DNA from: Latescibacteria bacterium UBA6620
GTDB lineage: Bacteria; Latescibacterota; UBA2968
DNA length: 64,000 nt
Direction of reading: 5' to 3'
Assembly (NCBI GenBank): GCA_002433075.1
Contig: DJHM01000056.1
Span: forward strand, 144,954-208,953
Positions within the stretch are counted from its first letter, which is position 1. Each line of letters opens with the position of its first letter. A model generated the notes under the pieces. That model was given only the letters and a program-made list of their open reading frames with translations, was not told the DNA's origin and searched no databases. The position numbers and the translations under genes are program-made. Shown in pieces: positions 55,542-63,944 of the stretch.

Positions 55542-55812
55542 TCAATCCTCCATTCCCGTCGCCCAGCGAATACATCCGCCGATGTGCTCCAGAAACCAGG
55601 CCTCATGCCAGAGGACGTCGGGATGTCCGAGTGCCGTATACAGGACCCGCCCGTTTCCATATGCATGGCACCACCCCATCGCGTAGTCGTGATCGTCGCG
55701 ATTGCCCTTCTCCAGGTCGATCGTCTCGTTGTCGATCCGCATCAACACCCGCGTCCGATCGCGGTCCCAGTTCTTGAATGTGTAAATCTCGTCGACTACG
55801 CTGAATCGATCG
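55542..55812 (-). pseudogene. 3' remnant of a ThuA-domain gene
   Basis: About 90 codons with RFSVVDEIYTFKNW, DHDYAMGWCHAYGNGRVLYTALGH and a normal stop, the C-terminal third of a ThuA-like protein. Its 5' end is joined near 55800-55812 to a ketopantoate-reductase-like sequence in a different frame. The N-terminal two thirds are missing, so an internal deletion has fused two genes. Confidence 0.78.
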
Positions 55813-56035
55813 CCACGTCCACCCCTGACACGCCCGCTCCCGTCATGGAAGCCTCCGCGGACACCACGAACGAACCGTGAAGACCCTCCATCCGAAACCC
55901 CCGCGACCGGATGGCTTCGACGTGTTCGGCCCACGGGTCGATGAATGTGACACGGAGTCCGGCGCGAGCCAGGTTGGCGCCGTAGAGACAGCCCATGTTG
56001 CCGGCACCGATGACGGAGATGTGAAGTTGGGACAT
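55796..56035 (-). pseudogene. 5' remnant of a ketopantoate-reductase-like gene
   Basis: ATG at 56033-56035 opens MSQLHISVIGAGNMGCLYG, a clear NAD(P)-binding N-terminus of the ApbA/PanE family, followed by AGLRVTFIDPWAEHVEAI. The reading ends after 79 residues at TAG in the ThuA remnant, whereas the family has about 300. The break point adjoins the ThuA fragment, as expected for one deletion of the 3' part here and the 5' part there. Confidence 0.78.
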
Positions 56036-56108
56036 GCCAGGTTTTCCCGGGCTTCCCGGGTCAGGAGTCTGAATCTTGGAGGATGGAGATGGACTTCCGC
56101 CGTCGGCG

Positions 56109-57188
56109 TTAGAGGTATTTCTCCCCATCGTCGCGCTCGCCCAACTCGTCTACCACCTCACGAACGCGCTGCACCATGTCTTTCGGTACGACGAGCAACG
56201 CATCACCCGCATCCACGACAACGAGATCGTCCACACCGATCAAAGCGACGAGCTTGCCCTCGGGGGCGTAGACCGTCGACCCCGTCGAATCGACTGTGAT
56301 GGCGTCCGCCGAAAGAAGGTTCCCCTTCTCGTCGACCGGCAGAACGTCGGCCAGCGCGCTCCAGCTTCCGATGTCGCTCCAATCGATGTCCGCCTCCACG
56401 ACGGCAACGCGGTCTGCCCGCTCGAGCACCGCATTGTCGATCGCGATCTCTTTCAGTCCCGGATAGACGCGCTCGAGCGTCGATTGCTCGGCGCTCGTTC
56501 CCACGGCGGCTTTGATTTCCATTAACCCCGCGTGAAGGTCCGGTTCATGCGTCTCCAGGAGTTCGAGCACGCGCCCCGCCCGCCAGACGAACATGTTTGC
56601 ATTCCACAGGTAATCGCCCGATGAAACATAGGCCCCCGCCGTGTCCAAGTCCGGCTTTTCCTTGACCCCCCCGACGCGGTAGACCGGCTCGCCGTCCGCC
56701 TCGTGGAAGACCTCTCCCTTCTGGATGTAGCCGAACCCAGTCTCGGCGCGTGTCGGCTTCACGCCGACCAGCACGAGCTCATCAGGATGTTCGCTCACGG
56801 CCGATTCTGCCGCTTTCAACAGCCGACAGAACTCTTCCGGACGACCGATGTGATGATCGGACCCGAGGCTGGCCACGATGCAGCCCGGGAAGGCCGCCTC
56901 CAGGAGAACGCACTCCAATCCAACTGCCGGACCCGTGTTTCTCAATGCGGGCTCCACAATCAGATGGCCTTCCACCAGATCGGGAAGTTGTGAGGTAACA
57001 CCTTCGGCCAGCGCGGATCCGGTCGAGACGTAGACGTCTTCCAGTGCGGCAATCGAGTCAATGCGCTCGACTGCCGTCTGGAGCATGGACCGGTCGCTCA
57101 CGAGGGCGTGAAACTGCTTTGGCTTTTCCCGACGGCTGAACGGCCACAGTCGCGTTCCGATACCGCCTGCCCGAATCACGAACTTCAT
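56109..57188 (-). CDS. manC: Mannose-1-phosphate guanylyltransferase
   Basis: A 359-residue GDP-mannose pyrophosphorylase, making GDP-mannose from mannose 1-phosphate and GTP. Nucleotidyl-transfer motif RAGGIGTRLWPFSR near residue 6, KQFHAL, PALRNTGPAVG, FGYIQKGE and GVKEKPD are all present. No C-terminal isomerase domain. ATG start with GGAGC upstream. It may supply GDP-sugars for the cell surface, unlike most of its catabolic neighbours. The name manC is by family. Confidence 0.9.
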   Translation of the reverse strand: MKFVIRAGGIGTRLWPFSRREKPKQFHALVSDRSMLQTAVERIDSIAALEDVYVSTGSALAEGVTSQLPDLVEGHLIVEPALRNTGPAVGLECVLLEAAFPGCIVASLGSDHHIGRPEEFCRLLKAAESAVSEHPDELVLVGVKPTRAETGFGYIQKGEVFHEADGEPVYRVGGVKEKPDLDTAGAYVSSGDYLWNANMFVWRAGRVLELLETHEPDLHAGLMEIKAAVGTSAEQSTLERVYPGLKEIAIDNAVLERADRVAVVEADIDWSDIGSWSALADVLPVDEKGNLLSADAITVDSTGSTVYAPEGKLVALIGVDDLVVVDAGDALLVVPKDMVQRVREVVDELGERDDGEKYL

Positions 57189-57289
57189 ACGGACGCTCCG
57201 TTCTCATGGGTCGAATTGAAAGCAACACAGAAGATCCACAAGGACCATGTCCAAGTCAAAAGATGTTTCCTTTCAGAGCCTTCGAGCAC

Positions 57290-57314
57290 AAAAAAACCGC
57301 CCCGAATGAGGCGG
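57290..57314 (-). terminator. Rho-independent terminator
   Basis: In minus-strand sense CCGCC pairs with GGCGG around an 8-base loop and is followed by seven T. It follows the SixA gene by about 30 bases and lies upstream of the manC start. Confidence 0.85.
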
Positions 57315-57342
57315 CAAGTGGACATCGCGCGGTGACGGGTTC

Positions 57343-57828
57343 TCAGGTTCCGTCTTTGGGGTAAACGAAAAATTCGAACTGACCTGAGGACGGTCCGACC
57401 GACGTCCACGATCCGAACCGCGCACCGAACACGGCGCACGTCGGCATTGCGTCCACGCGGTAGTCGGTCAGGCTGTCGGCCAGATCGGTCATGTCAGGGT
57501 TGTGCCCGACGACCATCAACGAGGTTACGCGTTCGGGGATCGACTGCGCAACATCGATGATGGCGGCCGGGCCGCCGCCATAGGCGACATCGACAATCAC
57601 CACTTCGCCTTCGTAGCCGAGCATCTTCGCGAACTCCCTCGCCGTTCTCCGCGCCCTCTTCGCCGGACTCGACACGATTACGTCAGGCGACACCCCACGC
57701 TCTGCGAGCCTCTCGCCCATGATCGGCGCATCGCGCTTCCCCCGTTTATTCAATGGCCGGTCAATGTCGGCCATCCCGGGGTCAGCCCAACTCGACTTGG
57801 CGTGTCGAACAAGATACAGATCGACCAA
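57343..57828 (-). CDS. SixA-like phosphohistidine phosphatase
   Basis: A 161-residue histidine phosphatase. The RHG-type motif is LVRHAKSSWADP, followed by RPLNKRGKRDAP and SSPAKRARRTA, and the second catalytic His is in VVGHNPDM. TTG at 57826-57828 with GAGGAA upstream was preferred; the frame opens to 58017 without similarity. It starts 10 bases after the stop of an unknown gene and is followed by a strong terminator. Confidence 0.85.
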   Translation of the reverse strand: MVDLYLVRHAKSSWADPGMADIDRPLNKRGKRDAPIMGERLAERGVSPDVIVSSPAKRARRTAREFAKMLGYEGEVVIVDVAYGGGPAAIIDVAQSIPERVTSLMVVGHNPDMTDLADSLTDYRVDAMPTCAVFGARFGSWTSVGPSSGQFEFFVYPKDGT

Positions 57829-57838
57829 GCGTTCCTCG

Positions 57839-58471
57839 TTACACCATGAGTTTGAAGTGCTGACGACTGGCGGCCACCAGGTCGGAGTCCGAACAGCGAT
57901 CGATAAGGTTGTGGAAACTGAACGGATACTTGAACACGTGTCCGTAGTCCCAGTCACTCCGATCGAAGTCCTGACGCCAGTAGGACGGCTCCCGTGGATC
58001 CAGCTCGGACGCCTCACAGGCTTGCCATTTTACGGGCGCCCGGAACGTCTGCGCCTTGCGGAGGAGCTTGACCTTCAGAGGCGTCACTCCCGCACAGTAG
58101 AGATCGGAGTAACCCATGTCGGCAAGCTCCACGAGCGCGTGGCCGTGGGTGATCAGGTGCCCAATCTGTGCCTTGTGTACGTCAAGATCGTAAATCTTCT
58201 CGAACTTGAGAAACTCCGAAAAGACCATCGAAACGAGGTCGTGGGGTTCACTACCGGAGGGAAGATCGTCATCCGGCGAGAGCCTCATCTCATCTACGCG
58301 CTTCCCCTTCCCGCCGATGTACACGCCGAATCGAATCGTGTCGAACGCCCGGATCAGGGCGCCCAGGCCATCGACCATCGCCGCGCCGAAGTGGGCGGGC
58401 CACACACTCTTCGTCATCGACCTGCTCATACAGGTCAATCCCTTCTCGAGATACTCTTTATCCAGCCCCAT
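57839..58471 (-). CDS. Uncharacterised protein
   Basis: Not recognised. A 210-residue soluble protein with no signal peptide or membrane segment. Visible features are HFGAAMVDGLG near residue 30, LSPDDDLP, LITHGHALVELADMGY and the C-terminal PSYWRQDFDRSDWDY. ATG start with GGAGCC upstream. It is transcribed with SixA, from which it is separated by 10 bases. Acidic and aromatic residues cluster near the C-terminus, but no family can be named. Confidence 0.6.
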   Translation of the reverse strand: MGLDKEYLEKGLTCMSRSMTKSVWPAHFGAAMVDGLGALIRAFDTIRFGVYIGGKGKRVDEMRLSPDDDLPSGSEPHDLVSMVFSEFLKFEKIYDLDVHKAQIGHLITHGHALVELADMGYSDLYCAGVTPLKVKLLRKAQTFRAPVKWQACEASELDPREPSYWRQDFDRSDWDYGHVFKYPFSFHNLIDRCSDSDLVAASRQHFKLMV

Positions 58472-58552
58472 TGTCAGGCTCCGTTTTCGAGAGGTATCTC
58501 TAATTCGTGTTTCGCCACGCCTCCGAGTGATTCCGTCAGGTCTGCGGGTCAC

Positions 58553-59920
58553 CTAATGGGCACGTTGTCCTTCTGGGGCACTTAACGTGTTTTCGTGTCT
58601 TCGGTCGACGGCGGGCGGGTCCATCGTCTCGATGACCTGGTTCGGACCTTCACTCCTCTTCACCAACTGAAAGGCATCGTAGCGTTCACCCGTCGCAGTA
58701 CGGGCAACATAGTCGAGGGTGTCCCGACCCACAGAAATGACCTGGAACAGCTGTGTGTTCGCCGCTGCCTTCGTGTACCATTCTTGCTCCGTCAACCCGT
58801 ACATCTTGGGACCGCTGACGGATACGACGTACATCGTTCCCTTGCCTGCCTCCCAGACTGTCCGCCCTCTCGACACGTTCGTCCCACGTCCATAGGTGTG
58901 ATCGTGACCTTGCAGAACCAGATCTACGAGAAGCTCATCGAAAACTGGCTTCCACTGTGCCCGAAGTTCCTTGTTGTCCCGCGAGCCCCCCGTGGAGAAG
59001 ATCGGATGATGGAACGTTACGATCGTCCATCGGTTAGGGTTGTCGCGAAGAACACCCCGTACCCACGCCGTTTGGATTTCCCTCTGCTCGCTCGTATTGA
59101 GGGAGACGATCCGGGTACCCTGATAGTCGATGTAGTAGACCGTCTCTTCCAGGCCCGGTGGTCCATTTCTGGGAAAAGTGAACGTCGGGCGCCAGAGGTT
59201 CGAGAGCCGGCGAGTGACGCTGTCAACCTTCGCATATTCGTGGTTCCCTGGCGTGGCTACCACGGGCGTGGACGCGTGGATGAAGTCACCCGCCTCGAAC
59301 CACTCCGCCCAGTCGCTGTCCTTGTTCGCCCGGTTGATCAGGTCGCCGGCGTGCAGGAAAAAATCAGCGAGCGGCGCGTGCTGGTAGGCGGTCCGAACGG
59401 TTCTCGACCAGAGCGAGAGCACATTGTTCTGGGCATCACCGAAGTATGCGAACGTAAACGGGGCTGGCTCGTCGCGGGCGGTGCGGAAGTGGAACCATTC
59501 GCTCCACACGTTTCCGTGTCCGACCCGATACGCGTGGATCGTGTTTGGTTTGAGGTCCCGAAAAGTGACCGAATGGCTATTCCAGCCATACCCGTTTTGC
59601 TCGAAGGGCTCGGTGGACGCCTGCTGTCGTCTGGAGGTGAATACGAAGTTCGGGGAGGCATCAGCTACGGCGATTTCAGCAGCGCCTGAATCGACTGCTG
59701 CCTCCGTTCGCCACGTTACCGACGCAGTCGTCGCAGGATCGTCCGACCAGGTCAGGACGACGCGATCGGGGATTTCCGTCGCGACTGAATCTATTGCCGC
59801 TCGCTTGTAGTCGTGCTGAGGAGGGTCGCTCGCCGTCGACTGCCCTTCCTTTTCGGTCGGAGGGCCTTCGCAGGCCACGCCGCAAACCAGGACCCACACG
59901 AACCAGATGACATGTCTCAC
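58553..59920 (-). CDS. Purple-acid-phosphatase-like metallophosphoesterase, exported
   Basis: About 455 residues. The N-terminus is a hydrophobic signal VIWFVWVLVCGVAC with a Cys that may be lipidated. An Fn3-like domain (VVLTWSDDPATTASVTWRTE) precedes the phosphatase domain, whose metal motifs are YFGDAQ, LHAGDLIN, TPGNHEY, TFHHPIF and QGHDHTYGR. GTG 59918-59920 with GGAGG 5 bases upstream was chosen. Likely to release phosphate from esters in the envelope. Confidence 0.85.
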   Translation of the reverse strand: MRHVIWFVWVLVCGVACEGPPTEKEGQSTASDPPQHDYKRAAIDSVATEIPDRVVLTWSDDPATTASVTWRTEAAVDSGAAEIAVADASPNFVFTSRRQQASTEPFEQNGYGWNSHSVTFRDLKPNTIHAYRVGHGNVWSEWFHFRTARDEPAPFTFAYFGDAQNNVLSLWSRTVRTAYQHAPLADFFLHAGDLINRANKDSDWAEWFEAGDFIHASTPVVATPGNHEYAKVDSVTRRLSNLWRPTFTFPRNGPPGLEETVYYIDYQGTRIVSLNTSEQREIQTAWVRGVLRDNPNRWTIVTFHHPIFSTGGSRDNKELRAQWKPVFDELLVDLVLQGHDHTYGRGTNVSRGRTVWEAGKGTMYVVSVSGPKMYGLTEQEWYTKAAANTQLFQVISVGRDTLDYVARTATGERYDAFQLVKRSEGPNQVIETMDPPAVDRRHENTLSAPEGQRAH

Positions 59921-60016
59921 GCTCACCTCCGGAAACGTCCGACTGCCTGTCTTCCAACGGATTCACAATAAGCAGTCCCAATCCGCCGTAGACAAGCCGC
60001 ACTCGAACGCGCCCGG

Positions 60017-60451
60017 TCAGGGCTCGTAGACGTTCATCTTTTCCACGTCTTCGGTCAGATACTGAACGAACTCCCACTCCATTCCCAGATCGTCGAAAAT
60101 GTAGGAGCGCAGCCGGGCGGGGCCCTCTCCTTCTTCGCGAAGGTCGCCGGCCCAGTAACCTGCTGCCATCAACCGATCGCGTAGCGCGGGAAGATCGCCC
60201 ACCACAAACCCGATGTGATTGACGCCTGGATCCCGGTAGGGCTTTCGGTCCGTCGCTCCGGGCGGGTCGAGCATCTCGAGCGCCAGATATCTCTCGTCCG
60301 TCCCGAAGTGCTCCCAGCGCTTGGTGTATTCTTCGTTCTCCGTCGTCCCCGATCCACGCACCTTGAATTCGGGAAAAGCGATCTTGAGAAACCTTTTCGC
60401 GGCGTCTACATCCGTCACCGTGATGTTCGCGTGTTCCAATCTCAGTAGCAT
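60017..60451 (-). CDS. VOC-superfamily glyoxalase/dioxygenase-like protein
   Basis: A 144-residue vicinal-oxygen-chelate protein, with LEHANITVTDVDAAKRF at the N-terminus, GVNHIGFVVGDL in the middle and MEWEFVQYLTED at the C-terminus, giving His and Glu metal candidates. ATG at 60449-60451 with GGAG upstream. Members include lactoylglutathione lyase and extradiol enzymes; activity cannot be chosen. Confidence 0.83.
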   Translation of the reverse strand: MLLRLEHANITVTDVDAAKRFLKIAFPEFKVRGSGTTENEEYTKRWEHFGTDERYLALEMLDPPGATDRKPYRDPGVNHIGFVVGDLPALRDRLMAAGYWAGDLREEGEGPARLRSYIFDDLGMEWEFVQYLTEDVEKMNVYEP

Positions 60452-60630
60452 GGCCCGACTCCGTTCGTTGAAGATCGTGGACTCTGTGGTGAACGACACG
60501 AATATCGATCGTTCCACGGTCGTCTGACACCGGACCACCGTCGGGGCGCGACGAGCAAATCCGGTCAGAGCGGGCCTGTCTGAAAGGACAGTGGGACGGG
60601 TGCGCAGTGCGCCCGGCGATAGCGCCCGGT

Positions 60631-60665
60631 AAAAAGGCGCTCCACCCGTGCGGTGAAGCGCCTTT
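60631..60665 (-). terminator. Rho-independent terminator
   Basis: In minus-strand sense GGCGCTTCACC pairs with GGGTGGAGCGCC and is followed by TTTTT. It lies 30 bases after the receiver-domain remnant. Confidence 0.88.
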
Positions 60666-60694
60666 CCTGATCGCGCGTACTGTCGCCCCTTGAG

Positions 60695-60987
60695 CTATTC
60701 CTCCGCGAGCACCTCGTCCACGACTTTGACCAGGTCCAAAGGAGAAAAGGGTTTGGCGATGGCTCGCTTGGCCCCGAACTCCTTGGCCGTATCCAGTTGG
60801 GCCTGATCTTCGCCCGAAATTGCAATCAGCTTGATGTCCGGATAATCGGTCTTGAGCTCGAGCAGGCTGACCACGCCATCTTTCGTCGGCATGTTAATGT
60901 CAGAGATCACGAGATCGTGCGGCATCGCGACGAAATATTCGACCGCCTGAAAGACCTCCCTCGAATGGACCTGCTCGAAATGGGCAT
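60695..60987 (-). pseudogene. CheY-like receiver domain remnant lacking its N-terminus
   Basis: The frame encodes a receiver from DLVISDINMPTKDG (phospho-acceptor Asp) through LIAISGEDQAQ to KRAIAKPFSPLDLV (conserved Lys). The N-terminal strand with the acidic DD pair is missing. An ATG at 60985-60987 with a perfect AGGAGG site (60992-60997) is in a different frame, so a deletion of about 90 bases just after the start is likely. Terminators lie on both sides, so the gene was once a single-gene transcript. Confidence 0.72.
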
Positions 60988-61014
60988 ATGACCTCCTCGA
61001 GTGTTGTCCCGCTA

Positions 61015-61072
61015 CAAAAAAGAAAAAGGGCACCCGGCACATCCACCCAACTGGTGGACGTCCTCGGTGCCC
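61015..61072 (-). terminator. Rho-independent terminator
   Basis: In minus-strand sense GGGCACC pairs with GGTGCCC, with an inner stem (GTCCACC/GGGTGGA), and a T-rich TTTTTCTTTTTT follows. It lies about 110 bases after the LamG gene and ends that transcript. Confidence 0.85.
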
Positions 61073-61179
61073 GCGCGTTGGCAGAATGCAACGAACGCTA
61101 CTCGATGTCAATCCTCTCGAGGGTGTCAGTAGAACGAAGGCAGGTGATTCGATGTGACGGGGCATTCCCCAAAAGGGAG

Positions 61180-61944
61180 TCAGTCCGCGACGGGGCGATC
61201 GTGAGAATACAGGGCGCGCACAGTCTCGGAATCGATCGCTTCGTCCAGAATCAGCAGCTCATCGATCTTTCCACTGTAGCGTTGACCCAGACCGATCGTC
61301 ATTCCAGAGACGTCCCACGTCAAACGGTGTTCGTATCCCTCCACCCAGCCCCGCAGTACCCCGTCGATGTAGACCTTCGCGCTGCCGTTCGCATCGATGG
61401 AGTTGGCGTTCCGCCACGTGGCCACGACGTGATGCCAGGCCTCGTGCTTCCACCCCAGTTCGCCGATCACCACAAGCTGACCGTTCACAAAACGACTGTT
61501 CTCCTCACTGTCGTTGTAGATCCCGAAGGGAAGATGTCGTGGCGATCCGTATCGATCATCGTTCGGTCGCGTCAGATCCAGGTAGAACGACCCGTCCGCC
61601 GCGCGACGACTGATGTGAAACGGATCCACGGGAACCTCCGAATCGAGATCCGCATCCGGGTCTCCACAGAGCCACATCGAGATCGACCCCTCGAAGGCTG
61701 ATTCGCTGTAGGGAAAGTTGCCTTCGGCACTGAACGTAAACTCGTTCTCATCCCAGCCTTAGTTGGCCGCAGAAAACACTGCAGCCCCTCCGAACCGCCC
61801 CCCGTCCGGATCGTGCTTCACCACCAAGGGCTCGACGGTAGCCGTCCCATCCCCCCGGCTCACCTTCGCGTCGAGCCCCTCGTCAAACGAAGCGTAGAGA
61901 GTAATATGCTCGCGCAGCCCCTCGATTGAATCGGCAACACTCAT
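61180..61944 (-). pseudogene. LamG/concanavalin A-like domain protein with in-frame TAA
   Basis: The frame starts with ATG 61942-61944, overlapping the stop of the PhyH gene (ATGA). LREHITLYASFDEGLDA and GRFGGAAVFSAAN precede TAA at 61759-61761. The same frame continues with GWDENEFTFSAEGNFPY, FEGSISMWL, WHHVVATWRNANS, VYIDGVLRGW and IDELLILDEAI to a normal stop at 61180. This is the usual LamG order, so only the stop spoils it. Predicted carbohydrate binding. Confidence 0.78.
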
Positions 61945-62867
61945 TTTGCAGTTTGAATTTTGCCTTGAGCCTCAGCCCAAGCCCGTAGCGGCACATCCTC
62001 CGGATTCTTCGGCTGCCAGTACTGCGAGGACGGTGCTACGTCCGACTCAGCTCCCAGTGGATCACCCCCAGTGGCCATCGCACCGAGGAGCTGGCGACGA
62101 ATCGGCGAACTCCGTTCGATCAGCTCGGGATCCTGTTCGATGTAGTCCGTCGGACGTAGCCAACGCCAGTGATAACCCATGTGGAAGATCTTCCGCGTCT
62201 TATTAGACGTGTTGGGACCTACGCAGTGCCACGTCGCCGTCCGCCACAGGACGGCCGATCCAGCCGGCAGTTTCAGCTCCAGCGATTCTTCCTCCGGAAC
62301 CTTTCGCCCCATGTCCTTCAGTTCCTGAGGCGTCCGTTTGAAGCTCCCCGGAGCGAGCCACAGGTTACCGCAATTCGATTCCGTCATGTCGAACAGCGTG
62401 TAGAACACTTTGATCTCCATGAACGGCAGTCGCCCGTCGAGCGAAGGGCCTTCGAAGATATGAGGACTCGCAAGGTCCGGATGCCAGCTGACATTCCGGT
62501 ACCCCGCTTCCTGGTCCTCTCCATCTCCGACCCCCACATCACCCGCCACCATGGTCTCGGGATACGGCGGCCGATAGTCCAGGTGCGAGGTCCGAATCTG
62601 GATGTTCCACCCGATCGCGTCGACCACCAGCGGCAGCATCCGCGGATGGTCGACCAGATCCAGAAACGCCTCGTGTTGAGCCAGCGCGTTCCGCACCTGA
62701 AAGTGCGTCTCCGGTGCCAGCCCTTTCTCCGCCTGAATCCGTCCCACCACTTCATCCGCCGCATCCGACAGCCTCTGTGTCTCCGCCGCCGTCAGAAAAT
62801 CCTCGAGGATGAAGAATCCATCCGTCTCAAACGCCACCCGCTGCGCTTCCGTCATCCCAATCGCCAT
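61941..62867 (-). CDS. Phytanoyl-CoA dioxygenase (PhyH) family protein
   Basis: A 308-residue Fe(II)/2-oxoglutarate oxygenase. Ligands H129-P-D131 (SWHPDLASP) and H214 in TWHCVGPNTS, with RKIFHMGYHWRW for the Arg. The tail PEDVPLRAWAE resembles the PhyH at 26320-27171, a subgroup mark. ATG start with AGGAT upstream. Its stop overlaps the LamG start. It follows a 3-hydroxyacyl-CoA-dehydrogenase-like gene. Confidence 0.88.
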   Translation of the reverse strand: MAIGMTEAQRVAFETDGFFILEDFLTAAETQRLSDAADEVVGRIQAEKGLAPETHFQVRNALAQHEAFLDLVDHPRMLPLVVDAIGWNIQIRTSHLDYRPPYPETMVAGDVGVGDGEDQEAGYRNVSWHPDLASPHIFEGPSLDGRLPFMEIKVFYTLFDMTESNCGNLWLAPGSFKRTPQELKDMGRKVPEEESLELKLPAGSAVLWRTATWHCVGPNTSNKTRKIFHMGYHWRWLRPTDYIEQDPELIERSSPIRRQLLGAMATGGDPLGAESDVAPSSQYWQPKNPEDVPLRAWAEAQGKIQTAK

Positions 62868-62924
62868 AAAATCAATCCTGAATTCTCAGTTAGAATTTTC
62901 CTCGCCTGTACCTTGCGAGGTTTT

Positions 62925-62965
62925 CACTTTGCATTTTGCACTTCGCTGTGTAATTCCCTAATACG
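62925..62965. repeat. TGCATTTTGCAC-type repeat tract
   Basis: The sequence TTCACTTTGCATTTTGCACTTCGCTG, followed by TAATTCCCTAATAC, lies between PhyH and the dehydrogenase gene. The same tract, longer, is at 63930-64000, and a reverse version is at 43901-43920. Confidence 0.6.
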
Positions 62966-62969
62966 GTAG

Positions 62970-63944
62970 TCACGGAGTTCCTGCCGGCGGAAAATCAATG
63001 CTCTTCACCACCTCCGCCGTCCGCGTAATCAGCTGCTCATCCTTCATCGCCCGCACGTCTGTCGCATCCCGTCCACTCCAGTCGTAGTACCCCTTCCCCG
63101 CGTCCAGCCCAACCTCTCCTCGTTCCACGCGACGCTTCACATTCTCGACCGCATCTTCCCATCCGTCCAGCGTCTTCCACAGGTGGCTCGCCACACGCAC
63201 GTGCATCCGCATCCCGTTGATATCGCGCTGTTCCAGCGGGCCTGCTGTCGTGAACCGCGGCGCCAGCCCCAGTTGAACCGCCAGATCGATATCCTGTGCC
63301 GACGCCACACCCGAGTCGAGTAAATTGACCGCTTCCCGGATCATCGCGTGCTGCAGGCGATTGACCAGAAAACCGGGGACATCTTTCTCGACCACCAACG
63401 GCCTTCGTCCCAGCGTTCGCCAGACTTCGCACGTACGCTCGATGGTCTCCTCCGACGTCCTCTCGCCCTTGATCACCTCCACCACCGGGACGATGTGACC
63501 CGGTTGCACGAAGTGCGATCCTGCAATGCGGTCCTGTCTCTTGGCATCCCGTGCCAGTTTGGTGATTGGCAATCCCGACGTGTTGCTCGCGATCGGAACC
63601 CCTTCCGGCACCAGCCCGTCGACCTCTTTGTAGAACCCCTGCTTGATCTCCAGATCTTCAACGATCGATTCCAGGACGAACCCTGCCTCGGCCACCGCCT
63701 CCCCGAGATCTTTTACGAACCGAATCCGTCCGAGCACGTCTTCCGCCGACTGCCCCATCAATTGATCGTGCCGCTCGAGGTCTCCCGCATAGCGTTTCAG
63801 GTTGGCCCGTGCCCGCTCCAGACTCTCGTCCCGCCGTCCCCACAGCACCGTCTCCTCGCTCCCCAGCGCAAGCACCAGCCCGATCTGCGCCCCCATAAGC
63901 CCCGCTCCCACCACCGTCGTCTTCTCAAGTCTTCCATTCTGCAT
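62970..63944 (-). CDS. 3-hydroxyacyl-CoA dehydrogenase-like protein (possibly a hydroxy-acid dehydrogenase)
   Basis: About 324 residues. GAGLMGAQIGL binds NAD; SNTSGLPITKLA and the catalytic-His region SHFVQPGHIVPVVEVI follow, then GFLVNRLQHAMIREAV. The HFVQPGH box differs from HFFNP of fatty-acid enzymes, so an L-carnitine or L-gulonate dehydrogenase-like role is possible. ATG 63942-63944 lies in a repeat that supplies MQNGRLEK; the true start may be a downstream GTG. Confidence 0.8.
   Translation of the reverse strand: MQNGRLEKTTVVGAGLMGAQIGLVLALGSEETVLWGRRDESLERARANLKRYAGDLERHDQLMGQSAEDVLGRIRFVKDLGEAVAEAGFVLESIVEDLEIKQGFYKEVDGLVPEGVPIASNTSGLPITKLARDAKRQDRIAGSHFVQPGHIVPVVEVIKGERTSEETIERTCEVWRTLGRRPLVVEKDVPGFLVNRLQHAMIREAVNLLDSGVASAQDIDLAVQLGLAPRFTTAGPLEQRDINGMRMHVRVASHLWKTLDGWEDAVENVKRRVERGEVGLDAGKGYYDWSGRDATDVRAMKDEQLITRTAEVVKSIDFPPAGTP

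Noticed and set aside
60985..60987. ATG with perfect AGGAGG as start of an intact short gene
   Set aside because: The frame it opens encodes Arg/Ser-rich nonsense while the adjacent frame contains the receiver motifs, so it is the old start of a deleted gene.
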